Shown one piece after another: positions 43,955-53,251 of a stretch of 64,000 nucleotides of DNA; the stretch's first letter is position 1; each line of letters begins with the position of its first letter. The notes beneath the pieces were generated by a model that saw only the letters and a program-made list of their open reading frames with translations, was not told the DNA's origin and made no database searches. Source of the stretch: Polyangiaceae bacterium (GTDB lineage: Bacteria; Myxococcota_A; Polyangia; Polyangiales; Polyangiaceae); the NCBI GenBank assembly GCA_947475525.1, contig CANJMI010000013.1, positions 1 to 64,000 of the forward strand. Direction: 5' to 3'. Position numbers and translations under genes: made by a program.

Positions 43955-44832
43955 TTGGTGTGTGCGTCGAAGTAGTCGAAGAGGTTCTTCGCGAAATTGG
44001 GCGAGAAACCGGGGACGTGTCCGGCGCCCACCATCGTCCACAAATCCGCTGAGGCCGCGGTGCAGCCGTTGTGCTCGAGCACCGTCGTCTCCGCGCCCGC
44101 GAGGTTCGCTACGAGGTCGAGCGGGGGTCGCTCCTCGGTGCCGGTGCAGCCGTCGTGCTTCGCCCAATACGCGACGCAGCCTCTGGCGCCGAGTGAGCTC
44201 TCAGACGCTTCATACGGCACGGCCGGGTCCATGTCGCCGTGGAGCTGCAGCACGTGGAGCGGCGAGGTCGGCTTGCAGATACTCGCGACATCGACGGGCA
44301 TGTATCCGGCGAAAACCGCAACCGCCGCAAGCTCCCCCGAGAGCTCGCACGCGAGACGGTGCGTCATCGCGCCACCGTTCGAGTGGCCGATGATGCCGAT
44401 GCGCTTCGGGTCCACGTTGTACGCCGCGCGCACGTCGGCGATGAGCTTCGCTAGGTAGCCTACGTCATCGACCGTGCTGCCGCCGTGACCGCCTGGCCAA
44501 TCGTTCCAGTACCGTGCGCCGTCCTCGTTGAAGGTTCCGTCGGGGGTGAGGTAGAGATAGCCCCGCTCGCTCGCCGTCGCGGAGAGCTTCAAGTAGGTTT
44601 CCTCGACGAGACCGCTCGACTGAAAACCGTGCACCATCACGAGCAGCGGGTGCGAGACGCTCGGGTCGAACGCGTCGGGGAGACGCAGCGTGACGGGTCG
44701 TTCACCGCCAAATTCCGTCGGAGCAACCGCGGCAAGCTCACCAGGTTTTGTCTCGTCCTTCGCCCCACATGCGCCCGAAACCACGAGCACGAGAGCGGTC
44801 GCGAGGACGGGTGAGCGCTTCATGACCTTCAT
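43951..44832 (-). CDS. Alpha/beta-hydrolase esterase lipoprotein (LpqC/CE1-like)
   Basis: 293 residues from ATG 44832 (or ATG 44823). The frame is open to 44919, but that would cross the tRNA gene, so a later start is required. Lipobox SGAC. Catalytic triad visible: Ser in GHSNGG, Asp in HGDMDPAVPY, His in GAGHVPGF; the oxyanion region is MVHGFQSSG. The layout fits polyhydroxybutyrate depolymerase/feruloyl-esterase-like enzymes of CE1. Overlaps a small membrane protein gene downstream (GTGA). Acts outside the cytoplasm on an ester of unknown nature. Confidence 0.88.
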   Translation of the reverse strand: MKVMKRSPVLATALVLVVSGACGAKDETKPGELAAVAPTEFGGERPVTLRLPDAFDPSVSHPLLVMVHGFQSSGLVEETYLKLSATASERGYLYLTPDGTFNEDGARYWNDWPGGHGGSTVDDVGYLAKLIADVRAAYNVDPKRIGIIGHSNGGAMTHRLACELSGELAAVAVFAGYMPVDVASICKPTSPLHVLQLHGDMDPAVPYEASESSLGARGCVAYWAKHDGCTGTEERPPLDLVANLAGAETTVLEHNGCTAASADLWTMVGAGHVPGFSPNFAKNLFDYFDAHTK

Positions 44833-44911
44833 GGTTTCGACGTGTGCCGAGACGCAGGCGTTGGCCGGCCAAAAGTCGGCGCACGCGGTGCAGAAGAACG
44901 AAAGAATCGGG

Positions 44912-44984
<73 letters not shown>

Positions 44985-45119
44985 GGAACGAGCCGGGACG
45001 TTACTTCGCGCGCGCTGACAGTCAAGGTTTATTGGCCCTGACACGCAACTTCGATGCACTCCGCCTCTCCTTGATCCTTCCGCGAATCAGGCGAGTCTCG
45101 TGGCATCATCGCGCTCACC

Positions 45120-46019
45120 ATGGCGACCGATGCTGAACGCTCATCCCTCGACGGGCTTACGAAATACCGTGTTCAGTCGGTGCTCGGGCGAGGCGGCATG
45201 GGCGAAGTTTTCCTCGGCGAGCACGCGATGCTCGGGCACCAAGTCGTCTTGAAAGTCTTGCACGCGAACCTCGCGAAGCGGCCGCACCTCGTCGACCGGA
45301 TGCGCCTCGAAGCCCAGGTCCTCGCGCAGCTGCGGCATCCCAATCTCGTGCGCGTGACCGACTACGGCATGACCCCCGCAAACCGCCCTTACTTCGTCAT
45401 GGAGTACTTGCCGGGCCGGACACTCACCGATGAAGCCAAACTGCGGGGAGGTACGTTTTCGCTTAGCGAAACGCTGGACCTCGGTCTCCAAACCCTGAGC
45501 GGCCTCGGCCACGCCCACGAGCGGAGCCTCGTGCATCGTGACATCAAACTCGACAATCTTTTCCTGTGTGACGCCCCTTCGCCGGGCGCGCCACGCGTCC
45601 TCAAGGTGCTCGACTTCGGCGTCGCGAAGCTCCTCGATAGCTCGGGCAATGGCCTCGAGCCGCTGGCGGTCGCGACGTCGCTCGGGATGGTCGTCGGAAC
45701 CCCACGGTTCTTCGCGCCCGAGCAGGCGCGCGGACAGCCCCTCGACCACCGCGCGGACCTCTATGCCTTTGGGCTCTGCCTCTACGTAATGCTCGCAGGA
45801 CGCGGCCCGTTCGACGACTGCACCTCGTTTGTCGAAGTGGCGCGCGCCCATGTGCTGCGAGCCCCCGTGGCGCCGTCCCAGCTGGCACCCCAACGCATCC
45901 CGCCCGAGGTGGACGCCATCATCCTCGCGTGCCTCGCGAAAGCTCCTGACGATAGACCTCCCTCGGCCGCGCAACTCGCCGCCTCCCTCGCCTCCCTTCG
46001 GCCACAGGCGGCGCGGTAA
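45120..46019 (+). CDS. Soluble Ser/Thr protein kinase
   Basis: 299 residues, kinase domain only. Gly loop LGRGGMGEVF (22-31), K45, HRDIKLDNL (139-147), DFG (165-167), FFAPEQARG in the activation segment, and a closing helix ADLYAFGLCLYVMLAG. No membrane segment or extra domain, so it is a cytoplasmic kinase that must get its signal from a partner. It precedes panB by 83 nt on the same strand; an operon is possible but not evident. Confidence 0.92.
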   Translation: MATDAERSSLDGLTKYRVQSVLGRGGMGEVFLGEHAMLGHQVVLKVLHANLAKRPHLVDRMRLEAQVLAQLRHPNLVRVTDYGMTPANRPYFVMEYLPGRTLTDEAKLRGGTFSLSETLDLGLQTLSGLGHAHERSLVHRDIKLDNLFLCDAPSPGAPRVLKVLDFGVAKLLDSSGNGLEPLAVATSLGMVVGTPRFFAPEQARGQPLDHRADLYAFGLCLYVMLAGRGPFDDCTSFVEVARAHVLRAPVAPSQLAPQRIPPEVDAIILACLAKAPDDRPPSAAQLAASLASLRPQAAR

Positions 46020-46102
46020 CCGTGTTGCAAAAGGGGCACGCGTGCTAACCTTGACGAAGGCGTGGACCGCTCTCCCATGGCGGCCGCGACCGGGAGGTGA
46101 AC

Positions 46103-47020
46103 ATGTACGGAAACAGCCCCCAAGGTGGCGGGACCGATCGGCCCGCACATCCAAGGAAACGAGTGACCGCTCCGCTTTTGCGTGAGCGCAAAGGCGGAGA
46201 AGCCATCACGATGGTGACGGCTTACGATTTTACGATGGCCCGTCTCCTCGATGAAAGCGGCGTTGACATGCTGCTCGTCGGTGACTCGCTCGGCATGGTC
46301 GTGCAAGGCCACGAAACCACAATCCCAGTGACTCTGGACGAGGTGAGCTACCACACGCGAGCCGTCGCTCGGGCGGCTCACTCGGCGCACGTCGTCGCAG
46401 ACATGCCGTTCATGAGCTTCCAGGTATCGGCGAACCAAGCGCTCGAGAACGCCGGCAAGCTCGTCAAGGAGGGCATGGCCCACAGCGTCAAGCTCGAAGG
46501 CGGCGTCGAAGTTGCCGAACACATCCAGCGCATCACGCGCGCGGGGATCCCGGTCGTCGGCCACGTCGGCCTGACGCCTCAATCCTTCCACGCGCTCGGC
46601 GGCTTCAAGGTGCAAGGCAAGAACGATGAGTCCGCCCGACGAATTGTCGAAGACGCGCGCGCACTCGAGCAAGCCGGTGCCTTCGCGATCGTTCTCGAAG
46701 CGATCCCGCCGGACGTAGCGGCCCAGGTCACTCGCGCCGTGAGCGTGCCGACCATCGGTATCGGCGCCGGCACCGAATGCGATGGCCAGGTGCTCGTCTG
46801 CTACGACATGTTCGGCATGAGCCTCGGGCATCGCCCGAAGTTCGCGAAGGTGTTTGCGGAGCTCGGGAGTGCGATGCAGTCGGCAACCCGCGACTACATC
46901 GCCTCGGTGCGTGCCGGCACGTTCCCAGCCGCGGAAAATTGTTATGCGCCGAGTGGAGCCTCCGCGCATCCGAGCGCGCCGCGGGCAAAACGCAGCGGCC
47001 GCAAGCTCGCCGCCGTCTGA
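46103..47020 (+). CDS. panB: 3-methyl-2-oxobutanoate hydroxymethyltransferase
   Basis: 305 residues. Transfers a hydroxymethyl group from methylene-THF to 2-oxoisovalerate, giving ketopantoate, the first committed step to pantothenate and CoA. ATG 46103 has GGGAGG 5 nt upstream; the GTG at 46097 lies inside that Shine-Dalgarno. Signatures: MVTAYDFTMARLLDE, LLVGDSLGMVVQGHE (metal Asp), VVADMPFMSFQVS, KLEGG, GHVGLTPQS and GIGAGTECDGQVLV. The basic tail after residue 275 (RAKRSGRK) is longer than usual. No panC or panD is nearby. Confidence 0.97.
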   Translation: MYGNSPQGGGTDRPAHPRKRVTAPLLRERKGGEAITMVTAYDFTMARLLDESGVDMLLVGDSLGMVVQGHETTIPVTLDEVSYHTRAVARAAHSAHVVADMPFMSFQVSANQALENAGKLVKEGMAHSVKLEGGVEVAEHIQRITRAGIPVVGHVGLTPQSFHALGGFKVQGKNDESARRIVEDARALEQAGAFAIVLEAIPPDVAAQVTRAVSVPTIGIGAGTECDGQVLVCYDMFGMSLGHRPKFAKVFAELGSAMQSATRDYIASVRAGTFPAAENCYAPSGASAHPSAPRAKRSGRKLAAV

Positions 47021-47030
47021 AGCGCGCGGC

Positions 47031-49046
47031 CTACGCCTCGTCCCTGACGACGGGTGGGCCACGCCAGCGTCCAGCGGCACGGACGAGGAGTTCGGCCGCC
47101 AGGATCGCCAGCAAAAACAGGGCAACATGGGGCGACACATCGACTTGCGCCGTCGTGCCGCCGAGCGCCGATTCGCCCGCTTCTGTAGGTAGCTCGACCG
47201 GCACGGCGCGGAACTCGCGCTCGTCGATCGCCGCAACCCGAGTCGTCGTCACGCCGTCGACGACGAGTTCATGCAAACCCGCCAGCGACGGCACAAGCTC
47301 GCGACCCTCCGCGACGACGTCGATTGAAACGGACTCGATGTCCTTGTCTCGGCCGAGCCGCCGCGCCGTCGCGCTTCCCAATGGCGCAAGAGGCCAAGTC
47401 GCACCGACGAGCGTGCGCCCCGTGCCTGCTCGCGCTTGCGCCTCGTGGACCACGCGCTCCAATAGCGAAAAGAGCGCAGGCCGCAGACCAAAGTCGCTCT
47501 CTTGCGAGCTCAACGGAATCGTCATCGACAGCGCAACGCCCCGGCCGATGCGGCGCAGCACGACGAATGGTGCATCGTCCGCCCAACGCACCAGCGTCTC
47601 GAGATCGGTCACGCCCGAATCGACTTCAAGCAAGGCGCGCCCTGACGGAGCGAGGTCATCGAGGCCATCGTTCGCGTCGCCGAAGAGCGCGTCATCGCGG
47701 CGCGAGAGGCCTTTGACAGGAGAGACGCGCCACCGAACGATCGCGGGCAGGAGCGGCGAGAATCCCGACCCTAGCGGCGCTGCTGCCGCGTGACGACCGA
47801 GCGCGAGAAAAAGCACGCCGCCTCGCTCCACCCAGGCACCAAGGTCGCGACGCTCGGCAGGTGTGAAGCCCTCAACATCGTCGACAATCAAAAGTGCGAG
47901 CGGTGTGAGCTCCTCGCTTTGGCTTGGAACGCTCGCCATCGGGACGAGCTGCACGTCGAGGTCGAGCGAGCGAAAGGCCTGCTCGATGAGCGGTGCGCCG
48001 CCCGTTGGAACGCGATCGTTCGCGGGGTCGACGACAACGGCCGCCCGCAACCGCGAGCTCTGCGAAACGACGGGCGCCGAATCATCACTCGGGATCGCAT
48101 CGACACCGCCGAGCACCGCGTAGAGTTGGGTGGTCGCGTGCTTCTCGAGCGCCGACTCGGGCAACGTGAATGCAAGCTCCGCCGCGGTATCGTCGAGCTG
48201 CAATGGCCCGCCCGCGAGCCGCTCGGAGCCTGCGAAGATCCCGAGGTTACGCGCGGCACTTGGATTCGTTGCAGCCGCAGCTGCAGCCCCACGCGTGCAC
48301 GCGACGCGCACGGTGACACGCGAGCCACTTCGATCGGCATGCACGACCGCACAGTCGTCGATGCTCCCGGTAAGCTCACGCAGCGGGGCCCAGAGCTTGA
48401 CGTCGGGCGACAGCGTGACGCGCGGACCGGGCTCGTCTTCGAGGTCACCGAGCACGACGACCCGCTTGTCGACATGCTCGAGCCCGCTGACAAGCTCACT
48501 TGCCACCCGTACCGCGCCGTTGAGATCCGTTCCGCGATCGCTTGGCTGAGCCTTCTCGAGTGTCGCGCGGGCCGCGTCGAGATTGGTCGTCGCAGCGATT
48601 GCGATGCGAACGGGCTTGCCCGCAAGCACGACCGCGACCGCGTCACCTTGCTGCATGCTACCGAGCAATTCCATTGCTCCGTCGACGGCGTGGGCAAATC
48701 GAGTGCCCTTCTTGCCGGGGAGCTGCGCACGCATGCTCAGGGAGTCGTCGAGGACAATTGCGAGCGCCACGGAAGCACCGGATTTTCGCGCGAGACTGAG
48801 CCGCTGACAGCGAAAAAGTGGTGTCGCCCCGAGGACCGCCAGGGCCAGAACCGCAAGCGCACGTAAGGCGAAAAGCGCGCGATCGTTTATCGCTGTTCGT
48901 CGGTTCGCGATCGCCGGTGATTCCGGAACGAGGCGAGTCGCCGCGAACGCTTGCTCCTCGGGAGGACGACGCCGCATCAGATGCGCGATGAGTGGCGCGA
49001 TCACGAACGCCGCAACCGCGAGGGCTCCCCAAACTCGAAAATTCAT
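47031..49046 (-). CDS. BatA-like membrane protein with von Willebrand A domain
   Basis: 671 residues from ATG 49046, which overlaps the DUF58 stop as ATGA; an upstream ATG at 49157 lies inside that gene. N-terminal BatA layout: one helix, IAHLMRRRPPEEQAF, second helix with LRALAVLALAVLGATPLF. Then a vWA domain with the metal site DDSLS, a beta-rich middle, and a glutamine-amidotransferase-like part (ALLIVDDVEGFTPAERRDLG). A last helix (VALFLLAILAAELLV) anchors the end. Such proteins pair with DUF58 and MoxR ATPases in chaperone-like systems; no moxR is present here. Confidence 0.88.
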   Translation of the reverse strand: MNFRVWGALAVAAFVIAPLIAHLMRRRPPEEQAFAATRLVPESPAIANRRTAINDRALFALRALAVLALAVLGATPLFRCQRLSLARKSGASVALAIVLDDSLSMRAQLPGKKGTRFAHAVDGAMELLGSMQQGDAVAVVLAGKPVRIAIAATTNLDAARATLEKAQPSDRGTDLNGAVRVASELVSGLEHVDKRVVVLGDLEDEPGPRVTLSPDVKLWAPLRELTGSIDDCAVVHADRSGSRVTVRVACTRGAAAAAATNPSAARNLGIFAGSERLAGGPLQLDDTAAELAFTLPESALEKHATTQLYAVLGGVDAIPSDDSAPVVSQSSRLRAAVVVDPANDRVPTGGAPLIEQAFRSLDLDVQLVPMASVPSQSEELTPLALLIVDDVEGFTPAERRDLGAWVERGGVLFLALGRHAAAAPLGSGFSPLLPAIVRWRVSPVKGLSRRDDALFGDANDGLDDLAPSGRALLEVDSGVTDLETLVRWADDAPFVVLRRIGRGVALSMTIPLSSQESDFGLRPALFSLLERVVHEAQARAGTGRTLVGATWPLAPLGSATARRLGRDKDIESVSIDVVAEGRELVPSLAGLHELVVDGVTTTRVAAIDEREFRAVPVELPTEAGESALGGTTAQVDVSPHVALFLLAILAAELLVRAAGRWRGPPVVRDEA

Positions 49047-50020
49047 CGCCGTGCCTCCCGCACCGCCTGCACGATCCGCCGCAAAGGTTCGACCGGAGCT
49101 TCGTCGGTCCGAGCCCGCACGAAGCGCCCACCGATCTCCTCGACTGCCCCGCGCCACTCGTTCGTATGCGCATCGAGCCTCGCGAGGTACTCGGCCCGCA
49201 CGCGGTCGGCATCCGTCGTCACAACCGCATCGCCTTCCATGGAACGGAGGCGCACCTGACCGGCAAATCCGAAGTCGGCTTCGACGGGATCGAGCACCTG
49301 CACCGCCACCAACACCCGCTCACTGCCGAGCAACGCCATGCGCCGCAGCACAGCGGCTGGAACGTCCAGAAAGTCGCTAAAAAGGACGACCACGCTGCCG
49401 CGTCGCGCGCGCCTTGCGAGCACCGTCAGCTGCCGATCCAATGCATCGAGGTCGTCTTCGAGCGCGCCATGCGCCGTCACCCGCTCGAGGGCAAAGACAA
49501 CACGATCGAACGTCGCCCCGCCGAAGCCCGCGGGACCGAGCGCCGCATGCAGGCTCTCTCGGCCCAACGAACTCTCAGCCGACGAGCCCGCGCTGCGACC
49601 GCGTCCGAGCCATGCAAGGCCGACCGGGTCCTGCCCCGAGATCGCGACTTTGCAAAGAGCAGCCCCGAGCACGGCCGCGTACGCGAGCTTCGCCCCCGGC
49701 GCGTTCCCACCGCGAAACCCCATCGACGCGCTCGTGTCGACCGCGAGCCACAGCGCTCGCTCCGTGTCCGTCTCGAACTCACGAATCATCAACCGGTCGT
49801 GCCGCATCAAACTGCGCCGATCGAGAAAACGCAGATCGTCTCCGGGGACGTACGGCCGCTGTCCTCCGAACTCGATCCCGGCTCCGCGCCGTGAGCTCCG
49901 ATGCGCGCCTGCGTAGACGCCTTCGGCCGCCGCCGCCGCACGGATGCGCAGCGGTGCCAACGCGCCCCAATCAAGGGGGAGGAGCTTCTGCCCCGGACGC
50001 CCGTCCGTCGTCGCCATCAC
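49043..50020 (-). CDS. DUF58 domain protein
   Basis: 325 residues (ATG 50020 or the next codon). DUF58 signature GGQRPYVPGDDLRFLDRRS with RHDRLMIREFETDTER (residues about 50-90), then a vWA-like half with the metal site VDTSASM and VVVLFSDFLD. Partner of MoxR-type AAA ATPases and BatA-like membrane proteins. The ATGA overlap with the BatA-like gene indicates coupled synthesis. The usual upstream moxR gene is replaced by a divergent SRPBCC gene, so the ATPase must be elsewhere. Confidence 0.9.
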   Translation of the reverse strand: MMATTDGRPGQKLLPLDWGALAPLRIRAAAAAEGVYAGAHRSSRRGAGIEFGGQRPYVPGDDLRFLDRRSLMRHDRLMIREFETDTERALWLAVDTSASMGFRGGNAPGAKLAYAAVLGAALCKVAISGQDPVGLAWLGRGRSAGSSAESSLGRESLHAALGPAGFGGATFDRVVFALERVTAHGALEDDLDALDRQLTVLARRARRGSVVVLFSDFLDVPAAVLRRMALLGSERVLVAVQVLDPVEADFGFAGQVRLRSMEGDAVVTTDADRVRAEYLARLDAHTNEWRGAVEEIGGRFVRARTDEAPVEPLRRIVQAVREARR

Positions 50021-50061
50021 GCCGTGCTATAGCGTACCTCTCTCCGCGCAGGCACCTGACC

Positions 50062-50496
50062 ATGCCATCGGTTTACACGACCATCGATATCGCAGCGTCG
50101 ACCGAGCGCGTCTGGGCGGTGCTCACTTGTCTCGATGAGTACGGCCGATGGAATCCCTTCCTCCGCAGTGCGCGCGGCTGGCTGGAACCCGGCGCGCCGC
50201 TCGATGTTTGCATCGCCGTCGGCTCACGCAGCGCAACGGTGGGAGTCCGCGTCCTGCGTGTCGACCCATCCGTCGAGCTTCGTTGGCGCGGTCCGCGTTC
50301 GTCACTCCTCCGACGCGTGCTCGCCGGTGAACACTACTTTTTGCTGGAAAAATCGGCAATCGGTTGTCGCCTCGTACACGGCGAGACGTTCACCGGAGCC
50401 GCAGCGGGCGTGCTCATTCCGCCCCTGCTTCCACAGTTGCGCCGCGCATATATCGCGATGAACGACGCGCTAAAGCGGACCGCCGAGACCAGCTGA
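50062..50496 (+). CDS. SRPBCC (START-like) domain protein
   Basis: 144 residues. Typical polyketide-cyclase/START-like small-ligand fold: first strand YTTIDIAASTERVWAVLT, DEYGRWNPFLRSARG, a middle sheet with LRVDPSVELRWRG and HYFLLEK, and a long C-terminal helix. Members bind hydrophobic ligands and are often annotated as stress or cyclase-related without proof. It is divergent from the DUF58 gene by 41 nt and convergent with the kinase gene. Function cannot be refined. Confidence 0.85.
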   Translation: MPSVYTTIDIAASTERVWAVLTCLDEYGRWNPFLRSARGWLEPGAPLDVCIAVGSRSATVGVRVLRVDPSVELRWRGPRSSLLRRVLAGEHYFLLEKSAIGCRLVHGETFTGAAAGVLIPPLLPQLRRAYIAMNDALKRTAETS

Positions 50497-50522
50497 CGGG
50501 CGCATGTCGCTCACCGCGTAGC

Positions 50523-51827
50523 TCAGCGGAGGCCAAGCCAAACACCGACGGCGACCGCCGCGAACCCCACGACAAGCGCGCTCAGGATCCACCCACGCCC
50601 ATCGGCGCCGGCAGTACCGGCAACGCGCGTCGGCGGTCCATGGTGCTCGAAGCGCGACGACTCAGCCCGACCTACCGCACCGACTCCCCTCGTCGAACCA
50701 CGTGCCACAGCAACCTCGCGGACCGGTTGCGGCGCATCCCCGAGCTCAGGCACGATCACCCGCACGCGCCCCCCGCGCCCAGTGGCCTCGACCTGTTCAC
50801 GGAGCGAGCGCATGGTGGTGCCGATGACGCTTGACGCGCGTTCGGTGTCGCTCGCAATCGACGTGCCGAGCTCCTCATCGGTGAGCTCGACCGCAGCCTC
50901 GCGCAACGCCTCGACAAACGACCGGGCGCTTGGATATCGCTCGTCCGGATTCTTCGCAAGCGCCCGCATCACCACGCGATCGAGCGCGACCGAAACCCCA
51001 CCGTCGCGAGCGACGTCGCGGAGGCTACGAGGCGGCTCCGATAGGTGAGCAGTCATCATCGCGACCGCCCCCGTATGCTCGAAGGGCAGCTGCCCGGCTG
51101 CGAGGCTGTAGAGCAACACACCCAAGGCGTACACATCGGAACGAGCGTCGAGGCTCTCGCCGGCAACCTGCTCGGGAGCCATAAAATCGGGCGTTCCGAA
51201 AATCATTCCGTGAGAGGTGAGCATCGTCCCATCGCCCTCGCCTGCGACGATTTTCGCGAGACCGAAGTCCACGACGCGCACCACGAGCTCGCGCGTGAAC
51301 GAACCGTCTTGCACGCGGTAGCCGCCGTCGACGAGAACATTCGAAGGCTTGAGATCGCGGTGGATCACGCCGTTCTCATGCGCCGAGTGCAACGCTTCAG
51401 CCACTTGGATCCCGAGGGCGATCACTTCGACCTCCGGCAGACATCCTCGCCCCTCGAGAAACACGTCGAGTGGTGGACCGTCGACGTATTCCATCGCGAA
51501 GAGCAAAAGCTCATCGTCGTCCACCGTATCCAAAAGGCGGCACAGGTGCGCGCCGGTGAGGCGCTTCAAGATCAAGGCTTCTCGCCGAAAACGCCCCGCG
51601 AGCTGGCGGTCGCCGATGAGCTCGCGGTGGAGGATCTTGAGCGCCACGATCTCGGGGTCCGCCCCGACGTAGAGATCACGGGCGCGGTAGACCTTGCCCG
51701 ACAATCCTTCGCCAAGCTCCGAGAGCAGCTCGTACCTGTCCGCGATAACCTCGCCAACGACGCGCGGTCGCGAACGTTCCGCCAACGTGTCGACTTCCGT
51801 CACGCAGGTGTCGTGCAGGTCGCTCAT
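50523..51827 (-). CDS. Tail-anchored Ser/Thr protein kinase
   Basis: 434 residues from ATG 51827, overlapping the LysM gene stop as ATGA; the upstream ATG at 51938 lies inside that gene. Kinase motifs: LGEGLSGKVY (38-47), K64, HRDLKPSNV (156-164), DFG (187-189) and FMAPEQVAG. After a 100-residue linker the protein ends in one helix, ILSALVVGFAAVAVGVWLGL, with nothing outside. So it is held at the membrane but has no sensor domain of its own. The coupled LysM protein is the natural candidate for the extracytoplasmic partner, by position only. Confidence 0.92.
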   Translation of the reverse strand: MSDLHDTCVTEVDTLAERSRPRVVGEVIADRYELLSELGEGLSGKVYRARDLYVGADPEIVALKILHRELIGDRQLAGRFRREALILKRLTGAHLCRLLDTVDDDELLLFAMEYVDGPPLDVFLEGRGCLPEVEVIALGIQVAEALHSAHENGVIHRDLKPSNVLVDGGYRVQDGSFTRELVVRVVDFGLAKIVAGEGDGTMLTSHGMIFGTPDFMAPEQVAGESLDARSDVYALGVLLYSLAAGQLPFEHTGAVAMMTAHLSEPPRSLRDVARDGGVSVALDRVVMRALAKNPDERYPSARSFVEALREAAVELTDEELGTSIASDTERASSVIGTTMRSLREQVEATGRGGRVRVIVPELGDAPQPVREVAVARGSTRGVGAVGRAESSRFEHHGPPTRVAGTAGADGRGWILSALVVGFAAVAVGVWLGLR

Positions 51828-52762
51828 GGTGGCGTCTCCGCCGCGCCCTCGCTCGCGCTCTGCCCAAGGCATGCATCGAGGATCTTCGGACTGTGATGGT
51901 TCGCGTCGAGCTCGAGCTGCGGAAAAACCTTTCGCCACCCCGCGCAGGCGTTGACCGCAAAGCTCTTTGCGCCGAGGGCCACGTAGGCTTCCGTTAGCGC
52001 GGCGTACACGCGGGCGAGCTGCGGCTCCGTCAAATCGCCGGGAGCAAGCAGGCCTGCACCGACAACCACGGCGTCGACATACGCACCCTGCCGAACCTTG
52101 AGCGCGAGCACGGCGATCTCACGTTCGGCCGCGTCTTGATGGTCGCGGGCAGCGCCGCCCGCTTCGGTCCGCGTAGTGGCGACGGAGCTGCGAGCCGCGG
52201 CCTTTCCGGCGTCCGTGAGCGGCAGGTCCACGAGCGGAATCAGGACCACCTGGCCCTGCGCGAGTCGCGGTTTGTCGACCCCGTTGTACCGCAGGATCAT
52301 CCAAGCGTCGTCGCGCTTGCCGAGAAACCGGTAGGCGAGGCTATCGGCAGAGTCACCTTGCGACGCGACGTAGCGGAGTGGAAACGGCACGACCACTTCG
52401 CGACCGATCTCCGGTGGCTCCCATGGATTTGCGGCATTCAATCGCGCGAGGACCTCACCCCGGCTCGCCGCGCCGAGCTGCTCCTCGGCGATGCGCGCCC
52501 ACGTTTCACCCGAGCTCACGGTGTGATGACCGACAGCCGGGATCTCGAGCCGCATGCCCGCGACGACCATGCCGCCCGAGCCTGAATCAAGGTGGTTTAC
52601 CGCGACGAGCACGCGCTCAAGCTCGATCCTTCCGTAGTAACGCTCAGCGAGCATCGCCGGGCCTTCACCCGGTCGCGCGACATGCGGAAACGCGGCCGCG
52701 TCCGTGCCGAGTGCGAGGAGGGCGACGAGCGTCCCAAGCTTCGTCTGTGAAGTTGCGCGCAT
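51824..52762 (-). CDS. Exported protein with LysM modules
   Basis: 312 residues. Signal peptide MRATSQTKLGTLVALLALG with likely cleavage after DAAA; no lipobox, so it is probably soluble in the periplasm or secreted. Three LysM-like modules: about 25-75 (AERYYGRIELERVLVAVN), 78-125 (HHTVSSGETWARIAEE) and 130-178 (VASQGDSADSLAYRFLG). The last 110 residues are helical, TPR-like (LARVYAALTEAYVALGAKSF). It would bind peptidoglycan. The kinase gene follows with an ATGA overlap, suggesting a cell-wall-linked signalling pair. Confidence 0.85.
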   Translation of the reverse strand: MRATSQTKLGTLVALLALGTDAAAFPHVARPGEGPAMLAERYYGRIELERVLVAVNHLDSGSGGMVVAGMRLEIPAVGHHTVSSGETWARIAEEQLGAASRGEVLARLNAANPWEPPEIGREVVVPFPLRYVASQGDSADSLAYRFLGKRDDAWMILRYNGVDKPRLAQGQVVLIPLVDLPLTDAGKAAARSSVATTRTEAGGAARDHQDAAEREIAVLALKVRQGAYVDAVVVGAGLLAPGDLTEPQLARVYAALTEAYVALGAKSFAVNACAGWRKVFPQLELDANHHSPKILDACLGQSASEGAAETPP

Positions 52763-52792
52763 ACCGTAAGGCGTAGGAACATATCAGGGCCT

Positions 52793-53242
52793 ATGCGAGC
52801 CGTCGTCCAACGAGTGCATGCTGCCCGCGTCGAAGTCGATGGGGAGGTCATCGGCGCGATTGGCCGCGGTCTCTGTGCGTTCATCGGCGCTGGCAAAGAC
52901 GACGATTTACGTGACTACGCGGCCACTGCGGAAAAGCTCATCAACCTCCGCATTTTTCAAGACGACGAAGGCAAGATGAGTCGCTCGGTGTTGGACGTCG
53001 GCGGAGCGGTGCTCGCCATCAGCCAGTTCACGGTGTTCGGGGACGTGCGACGCGGACGGCGACCGAGCTTCGAAGGCGCGATGCATCCGACGCCCGCGCG
53101 CGAGGCCTATGCTCAATTCCTCGAGGTCCTGCGAAGGACCGGCGTGCCCGTCGAGACCGGTCGATTTGCCGCCGACATGCGCGTCATGGTCGACAACGAC
53201 GGACCGATAACCATCCTGCTCGACTCGAAAAAGTCCTTCTAG
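52793..53242 (+). CDS. dtd: D-aminoacyl-tRNA deacylase
   Basis: 149 residues. Removes D-amino acids (and glycine from tRNA-Ala) mischarged onto tRNA. Start MRAVVQRVHAARVEVDG, the first signature SQFTVFGD, and the second NDGPITILLDS, which replaces the usual NxGP with the same catalytic residues, are all present. Full family length. Thirty nt from the divergent LysM gene and 9 nt from the convergent glucokinase. Confidence 0.97.
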   Translation: MRAVVQRVHAARVEVDGEVIGAIGRGLCAFIGAGKDDDLRDYAATAEKLINLRIFQDDEGKMSRSVLDVGGAVLAISQFTVFGDVRRGRRPSFEGAMHPTPAREAYAQFLEVLRRTGVPVETGRFAADMRVMVDNDGPITILLDSKKSF

Positions 53243-53251
53243 ACGCGCGCC

